A DNA stretch of 64,000 nt. It comes from Spiroplasma platyhelix PALS-1. GTDB taxonomy: Bacteria; Bacillota_I; Bacilli_A; Mycoplasmatales; VBWQ01. The DNA lies in assembly GCF_021496725.1 (NCBI RefSeq), contig NZ_CP051215.1, forward strand, positions 124,001 to 188,000, read 5' to 3'. The position numbers and the translations under genes are program-made. Shown in pieces: positions 31,071 through 40,650 of the stretch. The notes beneath the pieces are model-generated. The model was given only the letters and a program-made list of their open reading frames with translations, had not been told where the DNA came from and did not search any database. Each line of letters begins with the position of its first letter. Positions within the stretch are counted from its first letter, which is position 1.

Positions 31071-33251
31071 ATGAAACAACAAATTCTTGATGTTTTAAAA
31101 AATGCTGTTAAACCAGTATCAATCGTTGAATTAACAAGTAAATTAAAAATTATTAATCACGCTCAGCAAGAAGAACTATTGTCTGATGTTGAAGAATTGA
31201 AAACTAGTGATATTATTTTAGAAAATGATCAGAAAGAGTTTTATCTTGAAAAGGGATACAACAAATTTTTAATTGGTGTCATCCAAGTTACTATGAAAGG
31301 CACAGGTTTTGTGAAGCCTTTGAATAGTAATGATAAAGAATATCGTGTTAGTCCAAATAACACTAATCATGCTTTGAATAATGATGAAGTTTTATTTAGT
31401 GCAATTTCTAATGATGAAGCAATTGTTAACATTGTTTTAAAACGTAATACAACAAGTTTAGTTGGAACAGTTGTTGTTGATCAAGTAACAAAGCAAAAAA
31501 CTTTAAGTGTTCAAAATAGTAAGTTGCAAAGATATCGTGTTCAGATTCTTAATGAAGATCAAGCAATTGAAAATAATATTGTTGTTGCAAAGATAAATAA
31601 TTTTCAAGAAAATAATTTTACTGTGACAATTGAAAAAATTTTAGGAAACTTAAATGATCCTGGAGTGGATATTTTATCTGTCATTTATGAAGTAGGAATT
31701 AAGCCACAATTTGATCCTGAAACTTTGATGGCTGCCAATGCAATTAGTCAAACTGTTTCAGAAGCAGAAAAAAAGAATCGGATTGATTTAAGAAATGAAG
31801 TTTTAGTTACAATCGATGGCAAGGATGCTAAGGATTTTGATGATGCGATTTGTGTTTATAAATTAAAAAATGGTAACTATCGTTTGATTGTAGCTATTGC
31901 AGATGTTAGCCATTATGTGCAAGCAAAAAGTCCTTTGGATGATGAAGCATTTATGCGTGGAACTTCAGTTTACTTAGCTGATCGTGTTATTCCAATGTTG
32001 CCAACACAATTATCAAATGGAATTTGTTCGTTAAATGAACAAGTTGAACGTTTATGTTTTGTTTGTGATATGGAAATTAATTCGAAAGGCTACACAGTAA
32101 GTAGCAAGATTTATGAAGGATTAATGAAATCAGTAAGAAGAATGAATTATGATGAAGTGAACGAAGCCTATCATGATAAGAAGCCTGAATTTGTTAGCAC
32201 TCATCCACAAGTATGAAGTATGTTGAAAGATGCAAAAGAGTTATATGAAATTTTAGCGCAATACAAAATTAATAATGGTGTGATTGATTTTGATATTGAT
32301 GAAGCAAAAGTGGTTGTTAGTGAACAAGGTGAAGTTACTGATATTAAATTAAGAACACGAGATATTTCAGAAAAATTAATTGAAAGTTTTATGATTCGTG
32401 CTAATGAAACAGTTGCTAGAACAATTAGTAAAAGAAATTTACCTTTTATTTATCGAGTTCATGAGTCACCAAGAAAAAAGAAATTGTCACAAATGACAAC
32501 TATTCTAAAATTGATGGGTTTGCAAGGTAACTATCATTGAGATAAGTTACATTCAAAAGACTTACAAATTTTATTAAACTCATTGAAAGATCTACCAAAT
32601 TTTCAGGTTCTTTCAACTTTACTATTAAGAAGTATGGAAAAAGCACGATATAGCAACGCTAATATCGGCCATTTTGGATTAGCAAGTACTTGTTACACTC
32701 ACTTTACTTCTCCAATTCGTCGTTATCCTGATTTAATAGTTCATCGTTTATTAAGACAATATTTAGTTGATAGGGACATCAATCCAAAAGTTATTGCAAG
32801 AAATCAAAACTTTACTGCCTTAGCGTCTGAACAATCAAGTAATATGGAAGTAAAGGCAATGGAATGTGAACGAATTGTTGAGCAAATGAAAAAAGCTGAA
32901 TATATGACTAAATTTGTGAACCAAAAGTTTACAGGAATTATCTCTGGCATCACTGGGTTTGGAGTTTTTGTTGAGTTACCAAACACAATTGAAGGATTAA
33001 TTAAATTATCTGATATGCAAGATGACTTTTATATTTTTAATGAAAAAGCAATGATTCTATTTGGTGAAAGAAAGCGTAAACAATATCGTTTAGGTCAAAC
33101 AGTAGACATTCTTGTGAAGAATGCTAATAAAGCAAGTCGAACAATTGACTTTGTTTTTGCTGACATGAAGCAAGAAAGTAACAAAGATTTAAGAATAAAA
33201 GAGCATGGCAAAAAAATGAAATTCTATTATAGTAAGAGAAGTAGAAAATAA
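31071..33251 (+). CDS. rnr: Ribonuclease R
   Basis: 3'-5' exoribonuclease that degrades structured RNA and works with tmRNA on nonstop mRNAs. 726 residues: winged-helix start, cold-shock domains (about 80-230), RNB catalytic domain with [12 protein letters not shown] (metal-binding Asp cluster), [40 protein letters not shown] and a C-terminal S1 domain ([17 protein letters not shown]), then a basic tail. smpB and ssrA lie downstream. Confidence 0.96.
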
Positions 33252-33270
33252 AACATAGCAAGGATTTATG

Positions 33271-33891
33271 ATGAATCTAACAAAAGAAACAAATTTTAGA
33301 ATGATAGAACAAGATTTACTTGAAATTCCTTGTTACTTTTATGGTTATTTTAAGTCACCAGGGCTAGCAACTTATCCAGAACTACTTTGAGTGAATGATG
33401 ATTATAATTTAATCAAGACTAAAGACTTAGACGATGAAAATTGTTTGCGTATTGCTAATAATTTATTTTTATTGGGTCAAAAGTTTGATTTATTTCAACA
33501 GTTTGATTATTTTATCATGATGCCTTTAAAATCAACTTCTATTAGTAGTTTAGAAAAAATAATTTTAAAGTTAATTGGTATTATTGAAAGTAATTTAGCA
33601 ATTAAAATAAAATTAATTAATGATTTATTTTTGGTTGAGAACTATCGTAAGTTTTGAGAAAATCGTTTGAATTTAAATGAAAGAAAAAATGAAATTTCAA
33701 ATAAAATCATTCTTAAGCCAAACTATCAACATTTTTTTGATAGCAAAAATATCATCATCATTGATGATGTTGTTTCAACAGGAACTTCAATTGCTAAGAT
33801 AGCAGCAACTTTAAAAGACTCTAATACTAACCTCAATGTTACATCAATAGCTTATGGATCAGTCTATCAATGAGAAAAAATTTATACTTAA
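33271..33891 (+). CDS. ComF-like phosphoribosyltransferase-fold protein
   Basis: 206 residues. The C-terminal part has the PRTase PRPP-binding motif IIIIDDVVSTGTSIAKIA (about 160-177). ComF proteins usually have an N-terminal zinc finger; no paired cysteines are seen here, and the 120-residue N-terminal part is divergent. ATG 33271 lies 6 nt after AAGGA; ATG 33268 is too close to it. It sits between rnr and smpB. Whether it takes part in DNA uptake is unknown. Confidence 0.75.
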
Positions 33892-33914
33892 ATGTTTTTT
33901 AAATCGTAATATAG

Positions 33915-33930
33915 CATAATATATATTATG
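33915..33930. promoter_or_regulatory. 16-bp palindrome upstream of smpB
   Basis: CATAATATATATTATG is a perfect palindrome; a second copy of the TATTATG half-site lies at about 33940-33946. It is 32 nt from the smpB start and overlaps the probable promoter region. AT-rich, so chance is possible. Confidence 0.35.
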
Positions 33931-33961
33931 ATATTAGTATATTATGATTACTGGAGTTTTT

Positions 33962-34399
33962 ATGAAGATTATTGCCAAGAACCGAAAAGCATACTTTAAT
34001 TATGAAATTTTAGAGCGATATGAAGCAGGGATTGTACTGACTGGTTCAGAAATTAAATCAATTAGAAGTGGTAATGTTAGCATTCAAGATAGTTATATTA
34101 GCTTTGAGAAAAATGAAGCTTATATCATTAATATGAATATTAACAATTATCAATTTAGTACTTCTTATCAAGTTGATGCTTTAAGAAAACGAAAATTACT
34201 ATTAAATCGTCGAGAAATTTTAAAGTTGCAGCAAGAAAAAAAAACAAAAGGATTAATTATTATTCCTTTGAGTTTGTATCTAACTTTAAAAGGTAAGGCT
34301 AAATTAGAAATAGCACTAGCAAGACCAAAAAAACTTCATGATAAACGAGAAGCAATTAAAAGTCGTGATTTAAAGCGTCAGATTAAAGAAAATTATTAA
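33962..34399 (+). CDS. smpB: SsrA-binding protein SmpB
   Basis: Partner of tmRNA in trans-translation. 145 residues. Signatures: IAKNRKAYFNYEILERYEAG, GIVLTGSEIKSIRSG, PLSLYLTLKGKAKLEIALARPKKLHDKRE, and a basic C-terminal helix. ATG 33962 with GGAG at 33953-33956; an upstream in-frame ATG at 33944 is less likely. Its RNA partner ssrA is about 2.1 kb downstream. Confidence 0.96.
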   Translation: MKIIAKNRKAYFNYEILERYEAGIVLTGSEIKSIRSGNVSIQDSYISFEKNEAYIINMNINNYQFSTSYQVDALRKRKLLLNRREILKLQQEKKTKGLIIIPLSLYLTLKGKAKLEIALARPKKLHDKREAIKSRDLKRQIKENY

Positions 34400-34410
34400 G
34401 TAAAGCAAAT

Positions 34411-34439
34411 AAAAAAGAGATTATTTAAATCTCTTTTTT
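34411..34439. terminator. Terminator between smpB and the reverse hydrolase gene
   Basis: AAAAAAGAGATT pairs with AATCTCTTTTTT around ATTTA. It overlaps the hydrolase stop and can act both ways. Confidence 0.88.
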
Positions 34440-35391
34440 AGTCTTTTTTAGGTTCGTTTGTTTTGATTGCTTGATTGTAGAAGATTAGGATATCTTGATA
34501 GACATCTGTTTTGATTGGTTCGTTTAGAATTTCATGGCGAGCATGAGGATAGAGTTTGAAGCTGACATTAGTGTAGTGTTTTTTAAATAGTTTGTAAACT
34601 TTTTTGACACCTTTGCCAAAGTTGCCAACTGGATCATCTTCGCCAGAAATAAAGAAGATAGGCAGGTCTTTTGGTCCTTTTTTGATGTTTTTTTTGCTGT
34701 TGATGAACATCAAACCAGTGAACATATCTTTAAAAGCGCTAGTTGAGAAGACTTGTCCACTTAACGGATCTTCTTTGAATGCTTTTTGTACTTTTTTATC
34801 AGTACTAATTCATTCAACGCCTGTTGCGCCTTCTTTATTAAAGCGTTTGTTGAATCTGGCATATGAAAGATTGTAAACCATTTGGTCTTTTTCTTTTGAA
34901 CCAAGTTTTTTTTGATGGTGTTTGGCAATCATTTGTGATATTTTTAACACCATTTTAGTATGATACATTGTGCCACAAATCACCGCTGCGCTAATATTTG
35001 TTCCATATTTAATGATGTATTCTCGTTCCATAAATGAGCCCATTGAATGGCCAAACATGACTATTGGTAGATTTGGATACATTTTTTTAATTAAAAGTGT
35101 TACTTCATATAAATCATCAACTATTGTTTCTCAACCATTTTCTTCAGCAAAAAACCCTAAGTCTTCTTTATTTTGAGCAGTCTTGCCATGCCCACGATGA
35201 TCATCGCTAATAACAATATAATCATTTTTTACTAAATATTTAGCAAAGTCATCATATCTTTTTGAATGCTCGGCACTACCATGAACTAATTGTAGAATAC
35301 CTTTAACATTTTCTAACTTATCTGGTTTTCATTCGTACATATGTAATTTAGTACCATCGCGTAAAGTTTGATCTCATTCTTTTAGAGCCAT
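34438..35391 (-). CDS. Alpha/beta hydrolase (lysophospholipase/monoacylglycerol lipase type)
   Basis: 317 residues, reverse strand. The fold markers are in order: VHGSAEHSKRYDDFAKYL, SDDHRGHGKT, the nucleophile elbow GHSMGS (Ser at about 119), acidic residue near ISGEDDPVGNFG and catalytic His in YPHARHEILNE. The pattern HG-x-x-EH and D-H/L-RGHG matches the YtpA/PldB/MGLL group, so a lipid ester or lysophospholipid substrate is likely. Start at 35391. It separates smpB from ssrA. Confidence 0.88.
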
Positions 35392-35455
35392 TTATATTTT
35401 TCCTTTTATTAATTTATCTTGAATTACTTGTATGATATTAATTATAATCTAAATT

Positions 35456-36097
35456 TTATTTATTAATTAGTTTGTTATAATCAGTTATTTGAAGTTCTAG
35501 CATATATCATTCTCTTCCTAAATTAATATGTTTTTTACAAGGTGTGTAAAAGCCTGGTTTCATCGCTTGATAGTTAACTAAAAATTCTTTTTGTTGCTTA
35601 ACAAATTTAACATTTTCTTCTAATCAATTATCAACAGAGGTAGGTAATTGAGGAACAATTGAGAAATCTCATTCTTCATCATAAAGAGTAGCAAAATCTT
35701 TTTCATAATTATTTTGTTCTGCTCTTCTTTTAAGCATTTTTGTAATATCACGCTTGTGTATTTCTCGACATTTTACACATTCAATAAATGTATCTCTAAT
35801 TTCATAAATTCTTTTTAGTGCATCATTTTTTAAGTTAATTACTGTTAAATATTGTTCGTTTTTTGAATCTTCTTTTGCTCTTGCTGTAGAATAATAGTGA
35901 TTTTCAATGCGATCAGCATTGAAGTTTTGACTATTTTCATAGTTTTGACTATTATTAGAATTTTCTAATTGTGATTTTTTAATTGTACTTTTTTGTTTTG
36001 TTTGATTATTTTTATTGTCTCCTAAATCAACATTGTCGTTTTTTCCAATTTTTGAATCATTTACCCCTAATTTATTGTCGGTATTTTTACTAAACAT
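35456..36097 (-). CDS. Unknown soluble protein with disordered N-terminus
   Basis: Not recognised. 213 residues, reverse strand, no signal peptide or membrane helix. Residues 1-65 are low-complexity, rich in Asn, Lys, Asp and Ser. The rest is helical and charged, with CVKC (about 117-120) and a later CKKH (about 189), which could form a zinc site. It ends YMLELQITDYNKLINK. Start 36097 has AGGGGTG on the reverse strand just upstream. Confidence 0.72.
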
Positions 36098-36256
36098 TTT
36101 TCTTCACCCCTTTTTTTATATTTGTAAACAAATATTGTTTAATTTTAATTATAAATTATTTTTTTGACAACAAAATAAATCAAATAGAATTTTTGGTAAA
36201 ATAAATAAATAGTAGTAAAATTAATATTATTAAAGTTTTTTACAGAGGGGTTAGAA

Positions 36257-36436
36257 ATGAAAAACAAACAATGATTTTTATTAATTGGGTTAAAATTTGC
36301 TTCAGTAGTTTTACATACTATTACTTTAGGAATTCCAAAATTATTATCCAAGATTGATAGCAAAGTTAAGAATTTGGCATTAGAATTAACTAATCAAGAA
36401 GAATTAGTTGCAGAAGAAATTGAAAAATTTGAGTAA
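36257..36436 (+). CDS. Small membrane-associated protein, 59 residues
   Basis: Not recognised. ATG 36257 follows a good GAGGGG site at 36245-36250. The N-terminal half (about 5-30) is hydrophobic enough for one membrane helix, preceded by KNKQ. The C-terminal half is acidic and helical (NQEELVAEEIEKFE). One UGA-Trp at codon 6. Immediately upstream of the tmRNA promoter. Confidence 0.65.
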
Positions 36437-36456
36437 GTAGTTTTTTTACTGAAAGA

Positions 36457-36485
36457 TTGATAAAAATAGCTAAAAATAGTATAAT
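36457..36485 (+). promoter_or_regulatory. Promoter of ssrA
   Basis: TTGATA at 36457-36462 and TATAAT at 36480-36485, 17-nt spacer, 7 nt before the mature tmRNA end. Confidence 0.8.
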
Positions 36486-36492
36486 ATTAAGT

Positions 36493-36919
36493 GGGGATGT
36501 TTAGGTTTCGACAGGAGTTAATGGCAAGTGATTGCAGTGGTCTGGTAGACCATAAGACTACGAGGTAGAAATAACCGGAAACAAAAACAAATCTGTAGTA
36601 CCTGCAGACATTAAAGAAAAGTTAAGTTCATTTAGCTTTGGTTTAAACAAATCAGCTAACTTAGCTACTTTAACTGCTTAAAATCAATTTAAATTGAGAA
36701 CTACCGTTAATTAAATAACTGTTTATTGTTATTAATTAACGTATTACAAATAAACTAGAAAAAGCGATGTTAATAAGCTTTTTTGAAACTCTAATTAACT
36801 AGTTAATATTAAATTTGTGGAATTAATTAATATTAGCGAAAAAAGTAATTCTACTAAACTGTAGATATTATTTGTTGGTTACCTTTTGGACACGGGTTCA
36901 ATTCCCGTCATCTCCACCA
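36493..36919 (+). ncRNA. ssrA: Transfer-messenger RNA
   Basis: Rescues stalled ribosomes with SmpB. The tRNA-like ends are clear: 5' GGGGATG pairs with 3' CATCTCC followed by A and CCA, and the T arm is GGTTCAATTCC. The tag frame probably runs from GCA at 36604 to TAA at 36679, 25 codons: ADIKEKLSSFSFG, then LNKSANLATLTA. The usual ALAA-like end is absent, as in other mollicutes, where Lon takes the place of ClpXP. The resume codon is inferred from the frame. Confidence 0.95.
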
Positions 36920-36927
36920 TTTTTATT

Positions 36928-36951
36928 AGCACTATATTTGTGCTTTTTTTA
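36928..36951 (+). terminator. Terminator after tmRNA
   Basis: AGCAC pairs with GTGCT around TATATTT, followed by seven Ts. Confidence 0.75.
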
Positions 36952-36960
36952 TTTGTTGTC

Positions 36961-36989
36961 TTGTCTTTTTAAAATATAGTTGATATGAT
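36961..36989 (+). promoter_or_regulatory. Promoter upstream of the tRNA array
   Basis: TTGTCT at 36961-36966 and TATGAT at 36984-36989, 17-nt spacer, 36 nt before tRNA-Cys. Confidence 0.45.
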
Positions 36990-37024
36990 AAAAAAGTGTT
37001 AAATAAGGGTTAATAAAAATATTT

Positions 37025-37100
37025 GGAGCTGTAGCCAAGTTGGTAAGGCACGAGTCTGCAAAACTCTCATTCGTCGGTTCAAGTCCGTCCAGCTCCTCCA
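37025..37100 (+). tRNA. tRNA-Cys (GCA)
   Basis: Acceptor GGAGCTG pairs with CAGCTCC, discriminator U73 as expected for Cys, anticodon GCA, encoded CCA. Confidence 0.95.
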
Positions 37101-37206
37101 TTTATTAATGTTAGTAAATGTTACTATTTATTAAAATTTAACTTGTAAAATTTTTTTTTAGAAAGTATAATTGTTAAGGTCTGTTATTAAGGATTAATAA
37201 ATTTGT

Positions 37207-37281
37207 GCGCCTATAGCTTAATGGATAGAGCATCTGACTACGGATCAGAAGGTGTGGGTTCAACTCCTGCTAGGCGCGCCA
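37207..37281 (+). tRNA. tRNA-Arg (ACG)
   Basis: Acceptor GCGCCTA pairs with TAGGCGC, anticodon ACG (A34 read as inosine), encoded CCA. First of the run that follows the Bacillus order Arg-Pro-Ala-Met-Ile-Ser-fMet-Asp-Phe. Confidence 0.95.
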
Positions 37282-37286
37282 GCCTT

Positions 37287-37363
37287 CGGGAAGTGGCTTA
37301 GCTTGGCAAAGCGCTCGGTTTGGGACCGAGAGATCGCAGGTTCAAATCCTGTCTTCCCGACCA
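37287..37363 (+). tRNA. tRNA-Pro (TGG)
   Basis: Acceptor CGGGAAG pairs with CTTCCCG, discriminator A73, anticodon TGG, encoded CCA. Only 5 nt after tRNA-Arg. Confidence 0.95.
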
Positions 37364-37378
37364 TTTATCAATTTTAAT

Positions 37379-37454
37379 GGGTTCGTAGCTCAGCTGGGAG
37401 AGCGCCTGCCTTGCACGCAGGAGGTCGTCGGTTCGATCCCGATCGGATCCACCA
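37379..37454 (+). tRNA. tRNA-Ala (TGC)
   Basis: Anticodon TGC in loop TTGCACG, encoded CCA. The acceptor GGGTTCG/CGGATCC contains two G-T pairs. Confidence 0.95.
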
Positions 37455-37475
37455 TTAAATTTAAAAACTATCTTT

Positions 37476-37553
37476 GGCGGGGTAGTTCAGTTGGTTTAGA
37501 ACATTCGGTTCATACCCGAAAGGTCATGGGTTCAAGTCCCGTCTCCGCTACCA
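37476..37553 (+). tRNA. tRNA-Met, elongator (CAT)
   Basis: Anticodon CAT, encoded CCA, acceptor GGCGGGG/CTCCGCT. Assigned as elongator by its place in the Bacillus-like order (after Ala, before Ile2) and an anticodon stem (TTCGG/CCGAA) lacking the three G-C pairs of initiators. Confidence 0.8.
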
Positions 37554-37561
37554 TATTGTTT

Positions 37562-37640
37562 GGACCCTTAGCTTAGCTTGGTTTAAAGTCCCCGGCTCAT
37601 AACCGGGTGATCATTGGTTCAAATCCAATAGGGTCCACCA
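37562..37640 (+). tRNA. tRNA-Ile2 (CAT, lysidine)
   Basis: Acceptor GGACCCT pairs with AGGGTCC, anticodon CAT, encoded CCA. Three CAT tRNAs lie in this array; this one occupies the Ile(AUA) position of the conserved order. Identity requires conversion of C34 to lysidine by TilS, which is not in this window. Confidence 0.72.
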
Positions 37641-37652
37641 TCAAATTTATAT

Positions 37653-37745
37653 GGGAACTTACCCAAGTCCGGTTGAAGGGACCAGTCTTGAAAACTGGGA
37701 GGCGTTGTGAGACGCGCGGGGGTTCAAATCCCTCAGTTCCCGCCA
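37653..37745 (+). tRNA. tRNA-Ser (TGA)
   Basis: Class II tRNA with a long variable arm, anticodon TGA, acceptor GGGAACT pairs with AGTTCCC, discriminator G73, encoded CCA. Confidence 0.95.
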
Positions 37746-37761
37746 TTAAAATTTAATATAT

Positions 37762-37836
37762 TTCGGAGTGGGGAAATGGTATCCCGTCGGGCTCATAACC
37801 CGAAGATTGTTAGTTCGAATCTGGCCTCCGAAACCA
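37762..37836 (+). tRNA. tRNA-fMet, initiator (CAT)
   Basis: Anticodon CAT with the three G-C pairs at the base of the anticodon stem (CGGG/CCCG) that mark initiators. The acceptor reads TTCGGAG/CTCCGAA, so position 1-72 is T-A, a weak pair rather than the typical C-A mismatch. Its place between Ser(TGA) and Asp matches fMet in the Bacillus order. Confidence 0.8.
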
Positions 37837-37838
37837 TT

Positions 37839-37914
37839 GGTCTCGTAGTGGAATGGCTAACACGCCCGCCTGTCACGCGGGAGATCGCGGGTTCGAACCC
37901 CGTCGGGACCGCCA
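37839..37914 (+). tRNA. tRNA-Asp (GTC)
   Basis: Acceptor GGTCTCG pairs with CGGGACC, discriminator G73, anticodon GTC, encoded CCA. Two bases after tRNA-fMet. Last of the contiguous array. Confidence 0.95.
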
Positions 37915-37933
37915 TTAAATTGTTAATTAAAGT

Positions 37934-37971
37934 AAAAAGCTAACTAATTTTAAAAATTAGTTAGCTTTTTT
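37934..37971. terminator. Terminator of the tRNA array
   Basis: AAAAAGCTAACTAATTTT pairs with AAAATTAGTTAGCTTTTT, a long stem with T run. Confidence 0.9.
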
Positions 37972-38054
37972 GTTAGAAAAAATAGTTTATTTGGTCAAAT
38001 CAGGTTCAAATATAATATAATTTTAGTAACAAGGATAGTTGATGGGAGTTTTTT

Positions 38055-38621
38055 ATGTTTTTTAAAAAAATCAGACATAGTAGTAACAATGATGCAATAA
38101 TGTTGTTGAAGTATGCTTTGTTAGGCCTGCTGTTGCTTCTAACACCAATAACATTATTTTTAACTGGGTTTGCTTGATATGGTAGTCTTCAGTTTTATAA
38201 AATTGGGAATCTTGAACTGCTTGAATTAGATCTTTATCTAAAAAATGGTCTGATTTTTGGTAGCGTTGGCTTGATTAGTTTTTTATTTTATTTCTTAATT
38301 TTTTTAGTGATTGATGCTTCTTTGAAACGTGTTGAATATAAGTGAAAGAAAGTTATTTTGTTGTTAGCAATTGCTGTGGCAACACTTTTCTTTTTATTGT
38401 TTGAAATTTTTTCAGCAATTTTTATTGAATATTTATATAGTTGACAGATGTCACTAGTTCTCACTTTTTGACCTTTAATTTATATCTTGATTCTTGTTCT
38501 TTTATTAGTAAATTATTTTGAGTTTTACAATGATTGAAAAATGCAAAGTGTCAATAAGAAAGCAGATGGTTCAAGATCAGAGATTGATGTTTTTCAAGAC
38601 CGTACTGAGATTATTTCTTAA
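38055..38621 (+). CDS. Four-helix membrane protein of unknown function
   Basis: Not recognised. 188 residues with about four membrane helices (roughly 18-42, 68-92, 104-125 and 135-155), a basic N-terminus (MFFKKIRHSSNN) and a charged C-terminal tail (KADGSRSEIDVFQDR). Five UGA-Trp codons. GGGAG at 38044-38048 supports ATG 38055. Its 3' end overlaps the convergent acetyltransferase gene by 11 nt. With that gene it splits tRNA-Asp from tRNA-Phe. Confidence 0.75.
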
Positions 38622-39162
38622 GATTTGCTAAATAATTTCTTTTTGTGATGGCAAATAATTTACAATCATGGATATCTGTACCTTTGATGAAATTATCATG
38701 TAATATACCTTCAAATTCCATATTGCAACTAAGCATTACTTTTTCTGAAGCAATGTTGTCTACAACACAAATTCCCTCAATTCTAATCGTATCTAAATTA
38801 TTGAAAGCATAGTCAATTAGCATTGATAGAGCTTCTTTAGTGTAGCCTTTTGTTCAATAGTTTTGATTCAAAGCATAGCCAATTGTTAGACATTTAGTGA
38901 TTGAATTGTAAGTAATAAAACCACAAGTACCAATAATTTTAGGATTATCTTTTAGCTGAATTCCTCACATTAGTTCATCTGATTTATTTATTTGACTAAC
39001 AAAATTAATGCTATCTTCAATTGTTTGATGAGGCTCTCAAAAAACATATTTTGCTACTGCTTCGTTGTTGGCGTATTCAAAAATACTTTCAGCATCATTT
39101 AAAGTAAGAGCACGAAGAATAAGTCTTGAACTTGTTAGCGTTGGGATTTCTTTATCAGTCAT
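38611..39162 (-). CDS. GNAT acetyltransferase, RimJ/RimL type
   Basis: 183 residues, reverse strand. Starts TSSRLILRALTLNDAESIF, the usual RimJ/RimL opening (T-x-R-L-x-L-R). Then GTCGFITYN, IGYALNQNYWTKGYTKEAL (the acetyl-CoA motif A, family W-x-x-G-Y/x-x-x-E-A) and VVDNIASEKVMLSCNMEFEG. Substrate may be a ribosomal protein N-terminus or a small amine; not resolvable from sequence. AGGTGA on the reverse strand upstream of 39162. Confidence 0.88.
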
Positions 39163-39246
39163 AATTTTCACCTTTTAAAATAGAATATAATCTCTTAAAT
39201 TATATCTTGTTATTTTATTATTTTATGATATTATTTTAAAGTTAGC

Positions 39247-39322
39247 GGTCGGGTAGCTCAGTTGGTAGAGCATATGATTGAAGCTCATAGTGTCGGCGGT
39301 TCGATTCCGCCCTTGACCACCA
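39247..39322 (+). tRNA. tRNA-Phe (GAA)
   Basis: Acceptor GGTCGGG/CTTGACC with G-T pairs, discriminator A73, anticodon GAA, encoded CCA. It would directly follow tRNA-Asp in the Bacillus-like order; here 1.3 kb separates them. Confidence 0.95.
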
Positions 39323-39339
39323 TTAATAAAAATTATTTT

Positions 39340-39361
39340 AGGCAATAAATGCCTTTTTTTA
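39340..39361 (+). terminator. Terminator after tRNA-Phe
   Basis: AGGCA pairs with TGCCT around ATAAA, then seven Ts. Confidence 0.75.
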
Positions 39362-39417
39362 TTTTATAAATATGTTATAAATAATATAGTTTATTTATAT
39401 AGTTGAAGAGGTAGTGA

Positions 39418-40632
39418 ATGACTAGTGAGTTGATTTTAAAAAATGCTCGAATTGTTAGCACTAACAAAATTATTGATTTTGGTTGATTAGTAATTCAAGG
39501 CAAAAAAATCACAAAGATTCAATCCGGTGATTTTCATGATGTAAATTATGGAAATAATAAAAATATCACAATTATTGATTGTTTAAATAAAACAATTATC
39601 CCAGGATTTATTGATATCCATGTGCATGGGGGCTATGGATACAGTTTTATTGATGAAAAAAATGAATTAAAAGATTCGCTTAATAATTTTGCTCAAGTAG
39701 TAGTTCAAGAAGGAGTAACAAAGTTTTGTTGTGCTACTGTTACTTCAAAAAAACCAGTTCTTGATCAATTCTTTACACAATTAGGTTCTTACATGCAAGA
39801 AAAGCAACCAGAAAAACAAGCGCAAGTTTTAGGGGCTTATTTAGAAGGACCTTTTATTAGTCTAGAATATAAAGGAGCACATGATCCTAATTTATTAGTA
39901 GCACCTAATATTGAATGAATTAAGCAATGAAAGCAATTAAGTAACAACAGCTTAAAATTTGTTGCGTTTGCCTTAGAATGTGATCAAGAATTTAATTCTG
40001 AAACTAATAACTTCACAACACTTTTAATCAAGAATGATATCATACCTAGTTTAGCTCATAGTGCAGCAACTTTTAAGCAAGTCAAACAAGCGCAAAAATA
40101 TGGATTAAATCATGTAACGCATCTTTATAATGGTATGAGTGGATTCAATCATCGTTTTCCTGGCTGTGTTCCAACAATCCTAGATACTAAAGATATGCAA
40201 GCAGAATTAATCTGTGATGGAGTTCATGTTGACCTTGATATTATAAAATTAACTTATAAAATTAAAGGTGCAGAAAATATCATCATGGTTAGCGATGCTA
40301 TTAGTGCTAAGGGATGTAGTGATGGTGAGTATCATTTAGGTTCATTAGCAATTGTTAAAAAAGGTAGCGTTGCAACTTTAAAAGATAATCATCTAGCAAT
40401 ATCTGGTAGTGTTGCAACAATGATTGAAGGATTTAAGAATTTATTAAAGATAACTAATAATAATTGACAGGATTGTATCAAAATGGCATCTTATAATAGT
40501 GCAAAGCAATTAAAGCTTGATGACATAATAGGTGATATTCAAGAAAATAAATTAGCAGACTTATTAGTTTTAAATCAAGATAATGATGTTGACTTAACAA
40601 TTTGTGAAGGTCAAATTGCTTTTAAAAAATAA
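39418..40632 (+). CDS. nagA: N-acetylglucosamine-6-phosphate deacetylase
   Basis: Removes acetate from GlcNAc-6-P. 404 residues. Metal-binding start PGFIDIHVHGGYG, EGPFISLEYKGAH (family EGPF), NHVTHLYNGMSGFNHRFPG (family THLFN-AM-x-x-x-x-H-R-x-P-G), ICDGVHVD and the catalytic Asp in MVSDAISAKG. GAAGAGGT lies upstream of ATG 39418. nagB starts 18 nt after it: together they turn amino sugar into fructose-6-phosphate for glycolysis. Confidence 0.94.
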
Positions 40633-40650
40633 TTGAGATATGGTGAAATA

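Noticed and set aside
34604-35176. Forward-strand frames across 34604-34876 and 34970-35176
   Set aside because: They are antisense shadows of the alpha/beta hydrolase, whose catalytic motifs fix the true strand.
37707-37943. A 78-codon frame through the tRNA array
   Set aside because: It runs over tRNA-Ser, tRNA-fMet and tRNA-Asp, all with full cloverleafs; its length is a by-product of GC-rich tRNA sequence.
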